A DNA stretch of 64,000 bases from Celeribacter baekdonensis B30. GTDB lineage: Bacteria > Pseudomonadota > Alphaproteobacteria > Rhodobacterales > Rhodobacteraceae. The DNA is taken from positions 186,001-250,000 of the forward strand of contig NZ_AMRK01000003.1 in NCBI RefSeq assembly GCF_000299875.1. The letters run 5' to 3'. Positions 44,970 to 53,567 of this stretch are shown here, in pieces. Position numbers and translations under genes: made by a program. Below the pieces are notes generated by a model that saw only the letters and a list, made by a program, of their open reading frames with translations, ran no database searches and was not told the DNA's origin. Every line of letters begins with the position of its first letter. Positions within the stretch are counted from its first letter, which is position 1.

Positions 44970-47033
44970 ATGCGCCACAGCCCGTTCGACATCGAAGAGG
45001 CCCTTCGCGTCCCCGATCCCGTGCGCTCGAAGTCCAAGCCGGTGCGACCGCAACTCGGGGTGAAACCGGGGGTGACACAGGGGGCGAAACCAGAGAAGAC
45101 GAACGGCCTGCGCGCACTTTTGGGCAAACAGCTTTTGCCGCTGGCCATGACCCTGTTCATCGGCTGGCTGGTCTGGGGCAAGATCGCCCATCTCGACCTT
45201 GCCGCCATTGCCGCGTCCATCACCACGATTGGCCCCGGTCAATGGGGCCTCGCCGGGCTTGCCACAATGGGCAGTTTCTGGGCCGTCGGCCAATATGACC
45301 GTGTGCTGCATGCTCAGCTCGGCACCGGCATTTCCGCCCGTGCGGCACGCCTTTCTGGCATTGCGGCAATCGGATTGTCGCAATCCTTAGGCTTTGGCGC
45401 TTTGACGGGCGCGTTGATCCGCTGGCGGATGTTGCCGGAATTGACGCTTTGGCAGGCCGCACGCCTCTCTGCTGCGGTCGCGCTCTCCTTTTTGGCCGGT
45501 TGGGCCGTGGTCGCCGCCGTCGCGGTGCTGGCCTTTCAACCGGATATCCCGTGGATGAAATCGCTCGCCACCGGGGCGATTGCTCTGGCGATTGCGATGG
45601 CTGTGATTTCGGTCTACCCGCCCGGACCGTTGGTGCGTGTGCCGTGGCCCAGCCTGCGCGCCATGGGCACGGTCATCGGTCTGGCCGCCTGTGACACCAT
45701 CCTCGCGGGCCTTGCCCTTTATGCGCTGATGCCGCCTGAGGTGTCCCTTGCCATCGGCCAAACCATTTCCGCCTATCTGTTTTCACTGGGCGCTGGCATC
45801 ATTGGTTCGACACCGGGCGGGGTCGGTCCATTTGAGGCCACGCTGGCCTCATTGTTGCATACAATTGAACTTGACCAGCTTTTGGGCGCGGTTTTGGCGT
45901 TTCGTTTGGTCTATTACGCCCTCCCCGCCATGCTTGCCGGGCTGCTGATCTTGCGCGGACCCCGCTCCTGCTCGCTGTCACGCGAACCCGGTCTGGTCAA
46001 AACCAAAAGCGCACCCTACCTCACACCCGAAATGGAAATACAGCTCTTTTCCGCCCCGCGGGCAGAAGCCAACCTGTTGCGCACACGCGATTTTTCCCTT
46101 TTGACCTCGGAAAAGGGTCGCCCCTTGGGCCTTGCCGCCCCGATTGGCCAATCGCTTGTCATGCTCTCCGATCCGATTGCTGCACGGGGCTGCCCGTCTG
46201 CCGCCCGCGACGCCCTGTCTCGTGCCGCGCGGATGCGCTACCGCATGCCCGCGATTTACAAATGCGGCGCGCGCATGGCCGCCTCGGCGCGCAAGGCGGG
46301 GTGGAAAGTCCTCCCGACAGCACAAGAGGCGTGGCTCGTACCCGCTCGGTTTTCGCTCGAAGGCTCAAAAACCCGACAACTGCGCCGGGTGATCCGCAAG
46401 GCCGAAGAGGCGCAGATCAAAGTCCGCGAAGGCGCCCGCGACCTGCCCCTCGCAGACATGGATCGCGTGGCACAGGAATGGCTCGGCATGCGCGGCAAGG
46501 AGCGCGGGTTTTCCATGGGCACCTATGACCGCGGCTATATTTCCTGCCAAAGGGTGTTTCTCGCCTATCAAGGTGAAAATCTTGTGGCCTTCATTTCGCT
46601 ACATGAAAGCCGCCATGAGATGACGCTGGATCTGATGCGCGCGGGATCTGCGGCCCCGGATGGCACAATACAGTTGCTGATCATCGAGGCCATTCGCGCC
46701 GCTGCCGCCTATGGCTGTCCGCGCCTGTCCTTGGCCGCCGTGCCCTGGGACGGTCACGACGATGACGCTTTGACCCGTTGGCTTCGGGGTAAGTTCCTTG
46801 CCAAATCGGGGGCTGCGGGTCTGCGCCGGTTCAAATCCGCCTTTGCCCCACAGTGGGAAACGCTCTACCTCGCCGCCCCGTCTCGCTTGGCGCTTGCGGT
46901 GGCGGGTATGGATATTTTGCGCCGGGTGACCGCACCTCCGCCCAGACCCACCGCGAACCCGATGAAAGCCTCACGCTTTGCCACCCACCGCACCCTGCAT
47001 CTGTTTCGCCGCCGTCCCACTGGTGCGGGTTGA
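44970..47033 (+). CDS. MprF-like phosphatidylglycerol lysyltransferase/flippase
   Basis: A 687-residue two-part membrane protein. Residues about 45-340 form the polytopic flippase-like domain (with GSTPGGVGPFEA), and about 345-670 the cytosolic DUF2156/GNAT-fold synthase domain that moves an aminoacyl group from tRNA to phosphatidylglycerol. Aminoacylated lipid lowers surface charge and resists cationic peptides. It is shorter than firmicute MprF (about 840), with fewer membrane helices. The amino acid used cannot be told. ATG 44970 was chosen as the first in frame; the ribosome site is distant. It is monocistronic. Confidence 0.87.
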   Translation: MRHSPFDIEEALRVPDPVRSKSKPVRPQLGVKPGVTQGAKPEKTNGLRALLGKQLLPLAMTLFIGWLVWGKIAHLDLAAIAASITTIGPGQWGLAGLATMGSFWAVGQYDRVLHAQLGTGISARAARLSGIAAIGLSQSLGFGALTGALIRWRMLPELTLWQAARLSAAVALSFLAGWAVVAAVAVLAFQPDIPWMKSLATGAIALAIAMAVISVYPPGPLVRVPWPSLRAMGTVIGLAACDTILAGLALYALMPPEVSLAIGQTISAYLFSLGAGIIGSTPGGVGPFEATLASLLHTIELDQLLGAVLAFRLVYYALPAMLAGLLILRGPRSCSLSREPGLVKTKSAPYLTPEMEIQLFSAPRAEANLLRTRDFSLLTSEKGRPLGLAAPIGQSLVMLSDPIAARGCPSAARDALSRAARMRYRMPAIYKCGARMAASARKAGWKVLPTAQEAWLVPARFSLEGSKTRQLRRVIRKAEEAQIKVREGARDLPLADMDRVAQEWLGMRGKERGFSMGTYDRGYISCQRVFLAYQGENLVAFISLHESRHEMTLDLMRAGSAAPDGTIQLLIIEAIRAAAAYGCPRLSLAAVPWDGHDDDALTRWLRGKFLAKSGAAGLRRFKSAFAPQWETLYLAAPSRLALAVAGMDILRRVTAPPPRPTANPMKASRFATHRTLHLFRRRPTGAG

Positions 47034-47235
47034 GGCGAACACGGCGCATCCCTTCTGTTCGCTCCTGGTCGTGCGAATGTGCAGCACGCTCATGATCTTT
47101 ATGACCTGATTGAATTTGATAAATCGGGCCAGACATGGCACATGGGCTACAAACCCCCGGTCGGGCCGCCCGTCCGGGACCTTTTTCTTTGTCCGCGCGC
47201 CCTCGCGCCCCCTTATTCAGTCCCCCGGAGCCGCC

Positions 47236-48270
47236 ATGACCGACGCCCCCCTGCCCAACGCCCTCTCCAAACTTCTCGAAACCCGCGATTGGCTGATGGC
47301 TGATGGGGCGACGGGCACAACGCTGTTCAACATGGGCCTGTCCTCTGGCGACGCGCCGGAGCTTTGGAATGTCGACAAACCCGAAAACATCACCCGGCTT
47401 TATCTGGGCGCAGTCGAGGCCGGGTCTGATATTTTTCTCACCAATTCCTTTGGCGGCACCGCCTCGCGCCTCAAATTGCACAAATCCGAACACCGCGTGC
47501 ATGAGCTGAACAAAGCCGCCGCCGAAATCGGCCGCAACGTCGCTGATCGTGCCGGGCGTGTGGTGATTGTGGCCGGGTCCATGGGCCCGACCGGAGAGAT
47601 CATGGAACCGATGGGACCGCTGTCTTATTCTGCCGCTGTCGAGATGTTCCACGAACAGGCCGAGGGGCTGAAAGCCGGTGGCGCCGATGTGGCGTGGATC
47701 GAAACCATCTCTGCCGCCGACGAATATAAAGCCGCCGCAGAAGGCGCGACTTTGGCCGGGCTGCCCTGGGTCGGCACGATGAGTTTTGACACGGCGGGGC
47801 GCACGATGATGGGCGTCACCTCGGCGCGACTTGCGGATATGGTTGAAAAAATGCCAACGCCTCCCGTAGCCTATGGCGCCAATTGCGGCACCGGCTCGTC
47901 GGATTTGTTGCGCACGGTTTTGGGCTTTTCAGCACAAGGCCATGAGCGCCCGATCATTGCCAAAGGCAACGCAGGTATCCCACGCTACATGGACGGGCAC
48001 ATCCATTATGATGGCACGCCCGAATTGATGGGCGATTACGCCTGTATGGCGCGCGATGCCGGGGCGACGATCATCGGCGGCTGCTGCGGCACCACGCCCG
48101 AACACCTGCGCGCCATGAAAGAGGCGCTTGAAACCCGTCCGCGCGGCGAGCGCCCAACCTTGGAACAGATCACCGCGAAACTTGGCGGATTTTCTTCGGC
48201 CTCAGATGGCACCGACGACAAAGGCCCCGCCAAACGCGAACGCTCCGGCCGTCGCCGGGCCCGCGATTGA
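47236..48270 (+). CDS. bmt: Homocysteine S-methyltransferase (betaine-homocysteine type)
   Basis: A 344-residue zinc methyltransferase that makes methionine from homocysteine. The zinc ligands are C217 in GANCGTG and C283/C284 in GGCCGTTPEH; the barrel starts with DGATGTTLF. ATG 47236 has GGAG five bases upstream. Its close partners on the same strand are a corrinoid protein and DUF1638, with a radical SAM gene in between on the other strand. The donor may thus be a methylated corrinoid protein and not betaine directly. The C-terminal 35 residues are charged and probably disordered. Confidence 0.85.
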   Translation: MTDAPLPNALSKLLETRDWLMADGATGTTLFNMGLSSGDAPELWNVDKPENITRLYLGAVEAGSDIFLTNSFGGTASRLKLHKSEHRVHELNKAAAEIGRNVADRAGRVVIVAGSMGPTGEIMEPMGPLSYSAAVEMFHEQAEGLKAGGADVAWIETISAADEYKAAAEGATLAGLPWVGTMSFDTAGRTMMGVTSARLADMVEKMPTPPVAYGANCGTGSSDLLRTVLGFSAQGHERPIIAKGNAGIPRYMDGHIHYDGTPELMGDYACMARDAGATIIGGCCGTTPEHLRAMKEALETRPRGERPTLEQITAKLGGFSSASDGTDDKGPAKRERSGRRRARD

Positions 48271-48304
48271 TCCATAGAGGAAAATGCAGATGACCCGCCC
48301 GGTC

Positions 48305-49417
48305 TCAGAACAGGCTCAATTGATCGCCCGCTTTGGGCGGCACCGCGAACAGATCCTGTTTGAGCGCGGGCAGCTTTGTCATGAGGCCGGTGCGGTTGAG
48401 CGCGATGTCAAAGCGTTGCGCCATGAGTTCGGCCCATTCGCCCTCGCCTCTCATCCGCTTGCCCCAATGGCTGTCATACACTTTACCGCCATGCAGCTCG
48501 CGCACGCGGTTCATCACCCGCTGCGCCCTGTCGGGCACATGGGTGGCCAGCCAATCTTCGAACAGGGGCGCGACTTCCAAAGGCAGACGCAACATGATGT
48601 AGCCTGCGGCCCTGGCGCCGTGACTGGCGGCGGCACCCATGATGGCCTCCAGCTCGTGATCGGTCAGCGCCGGGATGATTGGCGCAATCATGACGCGCAC
48701 GGGGATGCCCGCATCGGTCAAAAGGCGCATGGTTTTCAACCGCCGCGCCGGCACCGGAGCCCGAGGTTCGAGTTGTCGCGACAAGCGCGAGCCCAGGGTG
48801 GTGACGGACAGACCGACCTGCACCAGCCCCTTGGCCGCCATCGGTTTCAAAAGATCAATGTCGCGTTCGATCAACGTGCCTTTGGTGGTGATCGTGAGCG
48901 GATGATTGTACGCGGACAGCACCTCAAGCAGCCCGCGCATCACCCGATCACGCGCCTCGATCGGTTGGTAGGGATCGGTGTTTGTACCGATGGCGATCGG
49001 GGCCACCTTGTAAGATGCGGCGCTGAGTTCACGGGCCAAAACCTCCGCAGCGCCCTTTTTGCGGGTCAGTCGGGTTTCAAAATCCAAGCCCGCAGACAGC
49101 CCGAGATAGGCATGCGTGGGCCGCGCGAAACAGTAAGAACAGCCGTGTTCACAGCCCCGGTACGGGTTGATCGAGCGGTCAAACGGAATGTCGGGACTGT
49201 CGTTGCGGGTGATGATTTTGCGCGGACGTTCGTCCACGGTCGTGGTGCGCGCGATGGTTTGCTCAAGCTCGGCATCCCAGCCGTCGATAAAGGTTTCACG
49301 CGCCAGCCGTTCAAACCGGCCGCTGGCATTCGACTGTGCCCCGCGCGCCTTGGGCACCAGCCCAAGCGGCAGCGTATCGGCAAGCAAATCTGGGTGTTGA
49401 GTGGAATCATGAGCCAT
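48305..49417 (-). CDS. PA0069-family radical SAM protein
   Basis: A 370-residue radical SAM enzyme with C89, C93 and C96 (CEHGCSYC) binding a 4Fe-4S cluster. The surrounding NPYRGCEHGCSYCFARPTH is typical of the PA0069/SplB-like group, whose reaction is unknown. It lies on the opposite strand between bmt and the corrinoid gene, so it is not in that operon. ATG 49417 fits the conserved start; the longer frame is poor. Confidence 0.87.
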   Translation of the reverse strand: MAHDSTQHPDLLADTLPLGLVPKARGAQSNASGRFERLARETFIDGWDAELEQTIARTTTVDERPRKIITRNDSPDIPFDRSINPYRGCEHGCSYCFARPTHAYLGLSAGLDFETRLTRKKGAAEVLARELSAASYKVAPIAIGTNTDPYQPIEARDRVMRGLLEVLSAYNHPLTITTKGTLIERDIDLLKPMAAKGLVQVGLSVTTLGSRLSRQLEPRAPVPARRLKTMRLLTDAGIPVRVMIAPIIPALTDHELEAIMGAAASHGARAAGYIMLRLPLEVAPLFEDWLATHVPDRAQRVMNRVRELHGGKVYDSHWGKRMRGEGEWAELMAQRFDIALNRTGLMTKLPALKQDLFAVPPKAGDQLSLF

Positions 49418-49529
49418 GCCCAAAATGTAGAACAAAATGAGAACATATGCCAATCCCCATTGCGCGGGACTTGGCAGAAATCACCGCACACACAGGCGCA
49501 GTTTGGCCCTGTCCAAGAAGGAAATGCAG

Positions 49530-50225
49530 ATGTCTGACAATGAAGACGACCTGATCCTGTCCGATCTCAACGACGATGAATTGACCGAACAGATGATGGA
49601 TGACCTCTATGACGGTCTGAAAGACGAGATCGAAGAATCCGTGCGCATCCTGTTGGAGCGGAAATGGACCCCTTACGACATCCTGACCAAAGCGCTGGTC
49701 TCGGGGATGCAGATCGTCGGCGACGATTTCCGCGACGGGATTTTGTTTGTCCCCGAAGTGCTGCGTGCGGCGCAGGCGATGAAGGGCGGCATGGCGATCC
49801 TGAAACCGCTTTTGGTCGAAACCGGCGCGCCAAAAATGGGCAAAATGGTCATCGGCACGGTCAAAGGCGACATTCATGACATCGGCAAAAACCTTGTGGC
49901 GATGATGATGGAAGGCGCGGGATTTGAGATCATTGACCTGGGCATCAACACCGAGGCCGCGAGTTACATTGGCACGGCAGAGGCCGAGGGCGCGGACATT
50001 ATTGGCATGTCCGCCCTGTTGACCACGACCATGCCCTATATGAAAACCGTGATCGAGAGCCTGACCACACAGGGTCTGCGCGACAAATATATCGTGCTCT
50101 GCGGCGGTGCGCCCTTGAACGAAGAGTTCGGTCGGGCCATCGGCGCGGATGCCTATTGCGATGATGCGGCGATTGCGGTGGAAACCGCGAAACGCCTGAT
50201 CGCCGCGCGCCACAATCAACTCTAA
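49530..50225 (+). CDS. Corrinoid (B12-binding) methyltransferase cognate protein
   Basis: A 231-residue protein of the MtaC/MtbC/MttC type: a helical cap (about 20-100), then a Rossmann B12 domain with the cobalt-ligand motif GDIHDIG (H116) and the GMSALLTTTM and LCGGAP loops. It carries a methyl group between a substrate methyltransferase and an acceptor enzyme. ATG 49530 has AAGGAA upstream. The nearby bmt product is a likely acceptor enzyme. No MttB-like substrate methyltransferase is in the window. Confidence 0.92.
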   Translation: MSDNEDDLILSDLNDDELTEQMMDDLYDGLKDEIEESVRILLERKWTPYDILTKALVSGMQIVGDDFRDGILFVPEVLRAAQAMKGGMAILKPLLVETGAPKMGKMVIGTVKGDIHDIGKNLVAMMMEGAGFEIIDLGINTEAASYIGTAEAEGADIIGMSALLTTTMPYMKTVIESLTTQGLRDKYIVLCGGAPLNEEFGRAIGADAYCDDAAIAVETAKRLIAARHNQL

Positions 50226-50254
50226 CCACGTGCCCACGACCGCAGGAGCCAGAC

Positions 50255-50470
50255 ATGAAAATTGACAAATTGGCCTTAATCCTCGTGGTCGTGGGCGGCG
50301 CAATTTTAGGGACGCTGTGGTTGGGATCCATGATTTTGGCCAGTTTGCAAATGCCCCTGATGTGGCCTGTGGTGATCGTCGCCCTCGTCGTGGGCTATAT
50401 CGCATGGCGCGTTCTGGAGGACCGTCTGTCGAGCGCCGAAGACGATCATTACGACAAAATTGAAAAGTAA
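50255..50470 (+). CDS. Small two-helix membrane protein
   Basis: A 71-residue protein with two hydrophobic helices (about 7-31 and 36-52) and an acidic C-terminal tail. It has a good AGGAG site and sits 29 bp after the corrinoid gene and 12 bp before the YbjQ-like gene, so it belongs to that operon. I do not recognise a family; its role in the cluster is unknown. Confidence 0.72.
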   Translation: MKIDKLALILVVVGGAILGTLWLGSMILASLQMPLMWPVVIVALVVGYIAWRVLEDRLSSAEDDHYDKIEK

Positions 50471-50482
50471 AAGGGTCTATAA

Positions 50483-50797
50483 ATGCTTGTTTTGACAACT
50501 GAAACCGTCGCCGGGAGTGAGGTGTCCGTCTCTCTTGGACTGGTGCGCGGATCGACCGTGCGGGCCAAACACATCGGCTCTGACATTGTCGCATCCCTGC
50601 GCAATATCGTCGGCGGCGAGGTGAAAGAATATGCCTCCCTCTTGGCCGGAGCCCGCGAACAGGCGATGGATCGGATGATCGCAGAGGCCACAGCACTTGG
50701 CGCAGATGCGATTGTCGCGGTGCGGTTTCAAACCTCGGCCATCGCCCAATCGGCGTCTGAGGTCATGTGCTATGGGACCGCGGTCAAACTGAAATGA
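50483..50797 (+). CDS. YbjQ/UPF0145 family protein
   Basis: A 104-residue protein of the UPF0145 (YbjQ) family, with LGLVRGSTVRAKHIGSD and GADAIVAVRFQTS, whose fold forms a pentamer and is labelled a heavy-metal-binding domain without firm proof. It lies between the small membrane gene and DUF1638 and overlaps the latter by 4 bp, so it is part of the corrinoid operon. Confidence 0.85.
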   Translation: MLVLTTETVAGSEVSVSLGLVRGSTVRAKHIGSDIVASLRNIVGGEVKEYASLLAGAREQAMDRMIAEATALGADAIVAVRFQTSAIAQSASEVMCYGTAVKLK

Positions 50798-51426
50798 ACC
50801 CCGTTCCGCTCAGTGATGAGGCCCTGCGCGATCAGGGCCTCGATCAGGTCGGCACGGGCAAGACCTTGGTCATCGCCTGTGGCGCTTTGGCCCGCGAGGT
50901 CTTGGCCCTGATTGCGGCCAACGGGTTGGATCATCTGACGCTGACCTGCCTGCCCGCGATCTTACACAACACGCCCGAAAAAATCACCCCGGCGGTCGAG
51001 GCCGCGATCCTCAAGCACCGTGGGAAATATGACCATATCCTCGTGGCTTATGGGGATTGTGGCACCGGCGGGCAGTTGCAGAATTTATGTGAGAGATACG
51101 GGGCAGAGATGATCTCAGCCCCGCATTGTTACTCGTTCTTTGAAGGGGCCGAGGCTTTTGCCGCCCATGGCGAAGTCACGAGTTTCTACCTGACGGATTT
51201 TCTCGCCCGGCAATTTGACGCCTTTGTGTGGAAACCGTTGGGGTTGGATCGCTACCCGGATTTGCGTCACATGTATTTCGGCAATTACGAAAAACTGGTC
51301 TATCTGGCGCAAACCGAGGACGCGGATTTGACCGAGACGGCGCGCGTGTGTGCCGACCGTCTGGGCCTGACATTCGAACGTCGCTTTACCGGCTACGGCG
51401 ATCTTGAACGGTTTATCCGCGCCTGA
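50794..51426 (+). CDS. DUF1638 protein
   Basis: A 210-residue cytoplasmic protein of DUF1638. The start LVIACGALAREVL and the middle AYGDCGTGG and APHCYSFFEG, with conserved cysteines and histidine, match the family. DUF1638 genes repeatedly occur with corrinoid methyltransferases, so a role in that system is likely, though no reaction is proven. ATG 50794 overlaps the YbjQ-like stop. Last gene of the operon, convergent with sufE. Confidence 0.85.
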   Translation: MNPVPLSDEALRDQGLDQVGTGKTLVIACGALAREVLALIAANGLDHLTLTCLPAILHNTPEKITPAVEAAILKHRGKYDHILVAYGDCGTGGQLQNLCERYGAEMISAPHCYSFFEGAEAFAAHGEVTSFYLTDFLARQFDAFVWKPLGLDRYPDLRHMYFGNYEKLVYLAQTEDADLTETARVCADRLGLTFERRFTGYGDLERFIRA

Positions 51427-51431
51427 TGCGA

Positions 51432-51845
51432 TTACGCTTTGGCTTTGGCCGCCGTTTCGCGAATGCGGGTGACCATGGCCCGCAGCCCGTTTGAGCGTTG
51501 CGCAGACAGGTGTTCGTCCAAGCCCAACCGCGCCAATTCCGCAGGGGCATCGACGGCCATAACCTCGGGCAAAGTCAACCCGGCGTAGAGTTCGTGCAGA
51601 ATGGCAATCAGCCCCTGAACGATCATCGCATCCGAGGCCCCGGCAAAGTCAAACCGTCCCTCTTCAACCGTTGGCACCAACCAGACTTGCGAGGCACAGC
51701 CCTCAACCTTGGTGGCGGGCACTTTGAACGCATCATCCAAGGGGGCGAAGGCCTTGCCCATCTCGATCACATGGCGATAACGGTCCTCCCAATCGTCCAG
51801 AAACTCAAAGGTTTCAACGATGTCTTCAAAGCGCTCCGTCGCCAT
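51432..51845 (-). CDS. sufE: Sulfur acceptor protein SufE
   Basis: A 137-residue SufE that takes persulfide from the cysteine desulfurase SufS for iron-sulfur cluster assembly. The acceptor cysteine is C50 in KVEGCASQVWL. It starts at ATG 51845 with AAGGAG upstream. The rest of the suf operon is elsewhere; a solitary sufE is common in alphaproteobacteria. It ends 6 bp from the DUF1638 stop on the opposite strand. Confidence 0.93.
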   Translation of the reverse strand: MATERFEDIVETFEFLDDWEDRYRHVIEMGKAFAPLDDAFKVPATKVEGCASQVWLVPTVEEGRFDFAGASDAMIVQGLIAILHELYAGLTLPEVMAVDAPAELARLGLDEHLSAQRSNGLRAMVTRIRETAAKAKA

Positions 51846-51984
51846 CGGGTCTCTCCTTGTTCCGTTGACCCTTCACATAAGGCGTCAGGGGGAGAAGGTC
51901 CAGCATCCGCGCCGATTGCGACCCTTTTCAAGCCCGCTGTTTTCAGGTAGCCCTTGGGCAAAGAGATTTATGGGGAGAGGCCCG

Positions 51985-52485
51985 ATGCGGCGTCAGGTGA
52001 TTGTTTCTGGGTTGGTGCTCATGTTGGTAACGGGCTGCGCCTCGATCAAAGAGTCGCGGATCAATCCTCTGAACTGGTTTGGCAAATCCGAACCGGTCGC
52101 CGTGTTGAATGATGACACCGCTGTCACCGTCCTGCCCTCCTTGGCGCCGCGCAAAGGCTATCCGAACTTCGTTGACACCCGGCCCTTGGCGCCGGCCATT
52201 TCGGATGTCAACGTGGTCAAATCGGCCTCTGGTGCCATCATCACCGCCACCGCAACCCTGCCCACGCTTGGCTATTTCGACGCCGAACTGGTCCGTGTGG
52301 CCTCTGCGGATGCCTCTGTCGCCGCCTATGACTTCCGCCTGCGCCCACCGACCTCCGCCGCGCCCACGGGCACCGCCGCACAACGTCGGATCACCGCGGC
52401 CAAATCGCTCTCGAACGAAGATCTTGCGGGCATTCGTACCATCCTCATCAAAGGGGCCGCAGGCGCACGTCAAGTGCGGCGCTAA
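51985..52485 (+). CDS. Putative lipoprotein
   Basis: A 166-residue protein with a lipoprotein signal: basic MRRQ, a hydrophobic core and the lipobox LVTGC, with lipidated C18. The mature part has a hydrophilic stretch and a beta-rich region about 50-130. I recognise no domain. ATG 51985 follows GGGGAGAGG and gives the proper signal; the open frame upstream is unsupported. It is probably anchored to the outer or inner membrane. Confidence 0.75.
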   Translation: MRRQVIVSGLVLMLVTGCASIKESRINPLNWFGKSEPVAVLNDDTAVTVLPSLAPRKGYPNFVDTRPLAPAISDVNVVKSASGAIITATATLPTLGYFDAELVRVASADASVAAYDFRLRPPTSAAPTGTAAQRRITAAKSLSNEDLAGIRTILIKGAAGARQVRR

Positions 52486-52491
52486 AACGGC

Positions 52492-52516
52492 GCGGGCCGC
52501 GCTCTGGCCCGCCTTT
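52492..52516 (+). terminator. Hairpin after the lipoprotein gene
   Basis: GCGGGCC (52492-52498) pairs with GGCCCGC (52506-52512) over a 7-nt loop, followed by CTTT. A short, moderately convincing terminator. Confidence 0.55.
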
Positions 52517-52573
52517 ACATCCCGGCTTTGCCAAGACATCCTGCGCCTCGACGAAACACCTAAGAGGCGCGCG

Positions 52574-53530
52574 ATGTCCCCCAACTCCCCCCGCAATATC
52601 ATCATCGACACCGATCCGGGCCAAGACGACGCCATGGCGATCCTTTTGGCGCTTGGCTCGCCCGAAGAGGTGAACGTCCTCGGCATCACCGTGGTCGCCG
52701 GAAACGTGCCTTTGGCCTTAACCGCAAAGAACGCGCGCAAGGTCTGCGAAGTGGCCGGGCGGCCCGATGTCAAAGTGTTTGAAGGCTGCGACCGCCCGCT
52801 GGCGCACACGTTGGTAACGGCGGAGCATGTGCATGGCAAGACCGGGCTGGACGGTATCGAATTGCCCGATCCAGTGATGCCGCTCCAGGATCAAAACGGC
52901 GTCGATTTCATCATCGACACGTTGCGAGCGGAACCTGCGGGCACGGTGACGCTCTGTCCTTTGGGGCCTTTGACCAATATTGCGACAGCATTCAACAAGG
53001 CGCCGGATATTATTGAAAAGGTTCAGGAAATCGTTTTGATGGGAGGTGCATATTTTGAGGTCGGCAATGTCACTCCTGCCGCCGAATTCAACATTTACGT
53101 TGACCCGGAAGCCGCTGATATTGTGTTTAAATCTGGCGTTCAACTGACCGTTATGCCACTCGATTGCACCCATAAGGTGCTGGTGACCGCTCCGCGCCTT
53201 CAGGCCTTTCGCGACTTTGGCACCCATCTGGGCGATGTTGTGGCCGGGTGGCTGGACTTTTTTGAGCGCTTCGATGTCGAAAAATATGGCTCGCTGGGCG
53301 GCCCGCTGCATGACCCGACCGTGATCGCTTATCTGATCAAGCCCGAGTTGTTTTCGGGGCGGTTTATCAATGTCGAGATTGAAACCCATTCCGATCTGAC
53401 CCGTGGCATGACCGTTGCCGATTGGTGGGGGGTCACAAACCGCGCGCCAAATGCAATGTTTATGGCGGAGGCTGATGCGGACGGGTTTTTCGCGCTTTTG
53501 ACCGAAAGGGTGGCGCGGCTGAACGGATGA
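52574..53530 (+). CDS. Inosine-uridine preferring nucleoside hydrolase
   Basis: A 318-residue ribonucleoside hydrolase. The calcium-binding DTDPGQDDAMAI at the N terminus is diagnostic, and FNIYVDPEAADIVF and the late LHDPTVIAYL complete the active site. It splits nucleosides into base and ribose in salvage. ATG 52574 has GAGG upstream; the frame opens 155 codons earlier but that stretch overlaps the lipoprotein gene. No transporter is adjacent. Confidence 0.92.
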   Translation: MSPNSPRNIIIDTDPGQDDAMAILLALGSPEEVNVLGITVVAGNVPLALTAKNARKVCEVAGRPDVKVFEGCDRPLAHTLVTAEHVHGKTGLDGIELPDPVMPLQDQNGVDFIIDTLRAEPAGTVTLCPLGPLTNIATAFNKAPDIIEKVQEIVLMGGAYFEVGNVTPAAEFNIYVDPEAADIVFKSGVQLTVMPLDCTHKVLVTAPRLQAFRDFGTHLGDVVAGWLDFFERFDVEKYGSLGGPLHDPTVIAYLIKPELFSGRFINVEIETHSDLTRGMTVADWWGVTNRAPNAMFMAEADADGFFALLTERVARLNG

Positions 53531-53567
53531 GCTAAGTAAACGCGTGACACGAAACGGAGGGCGCGAC

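Noticed and set aside
52109-52573. Upstream extension of the nucleoside hydrolase frame
   Set aside because: It overlaps the lipoprotein gene in another frame; the family N terminus begins just after ATG 52574.
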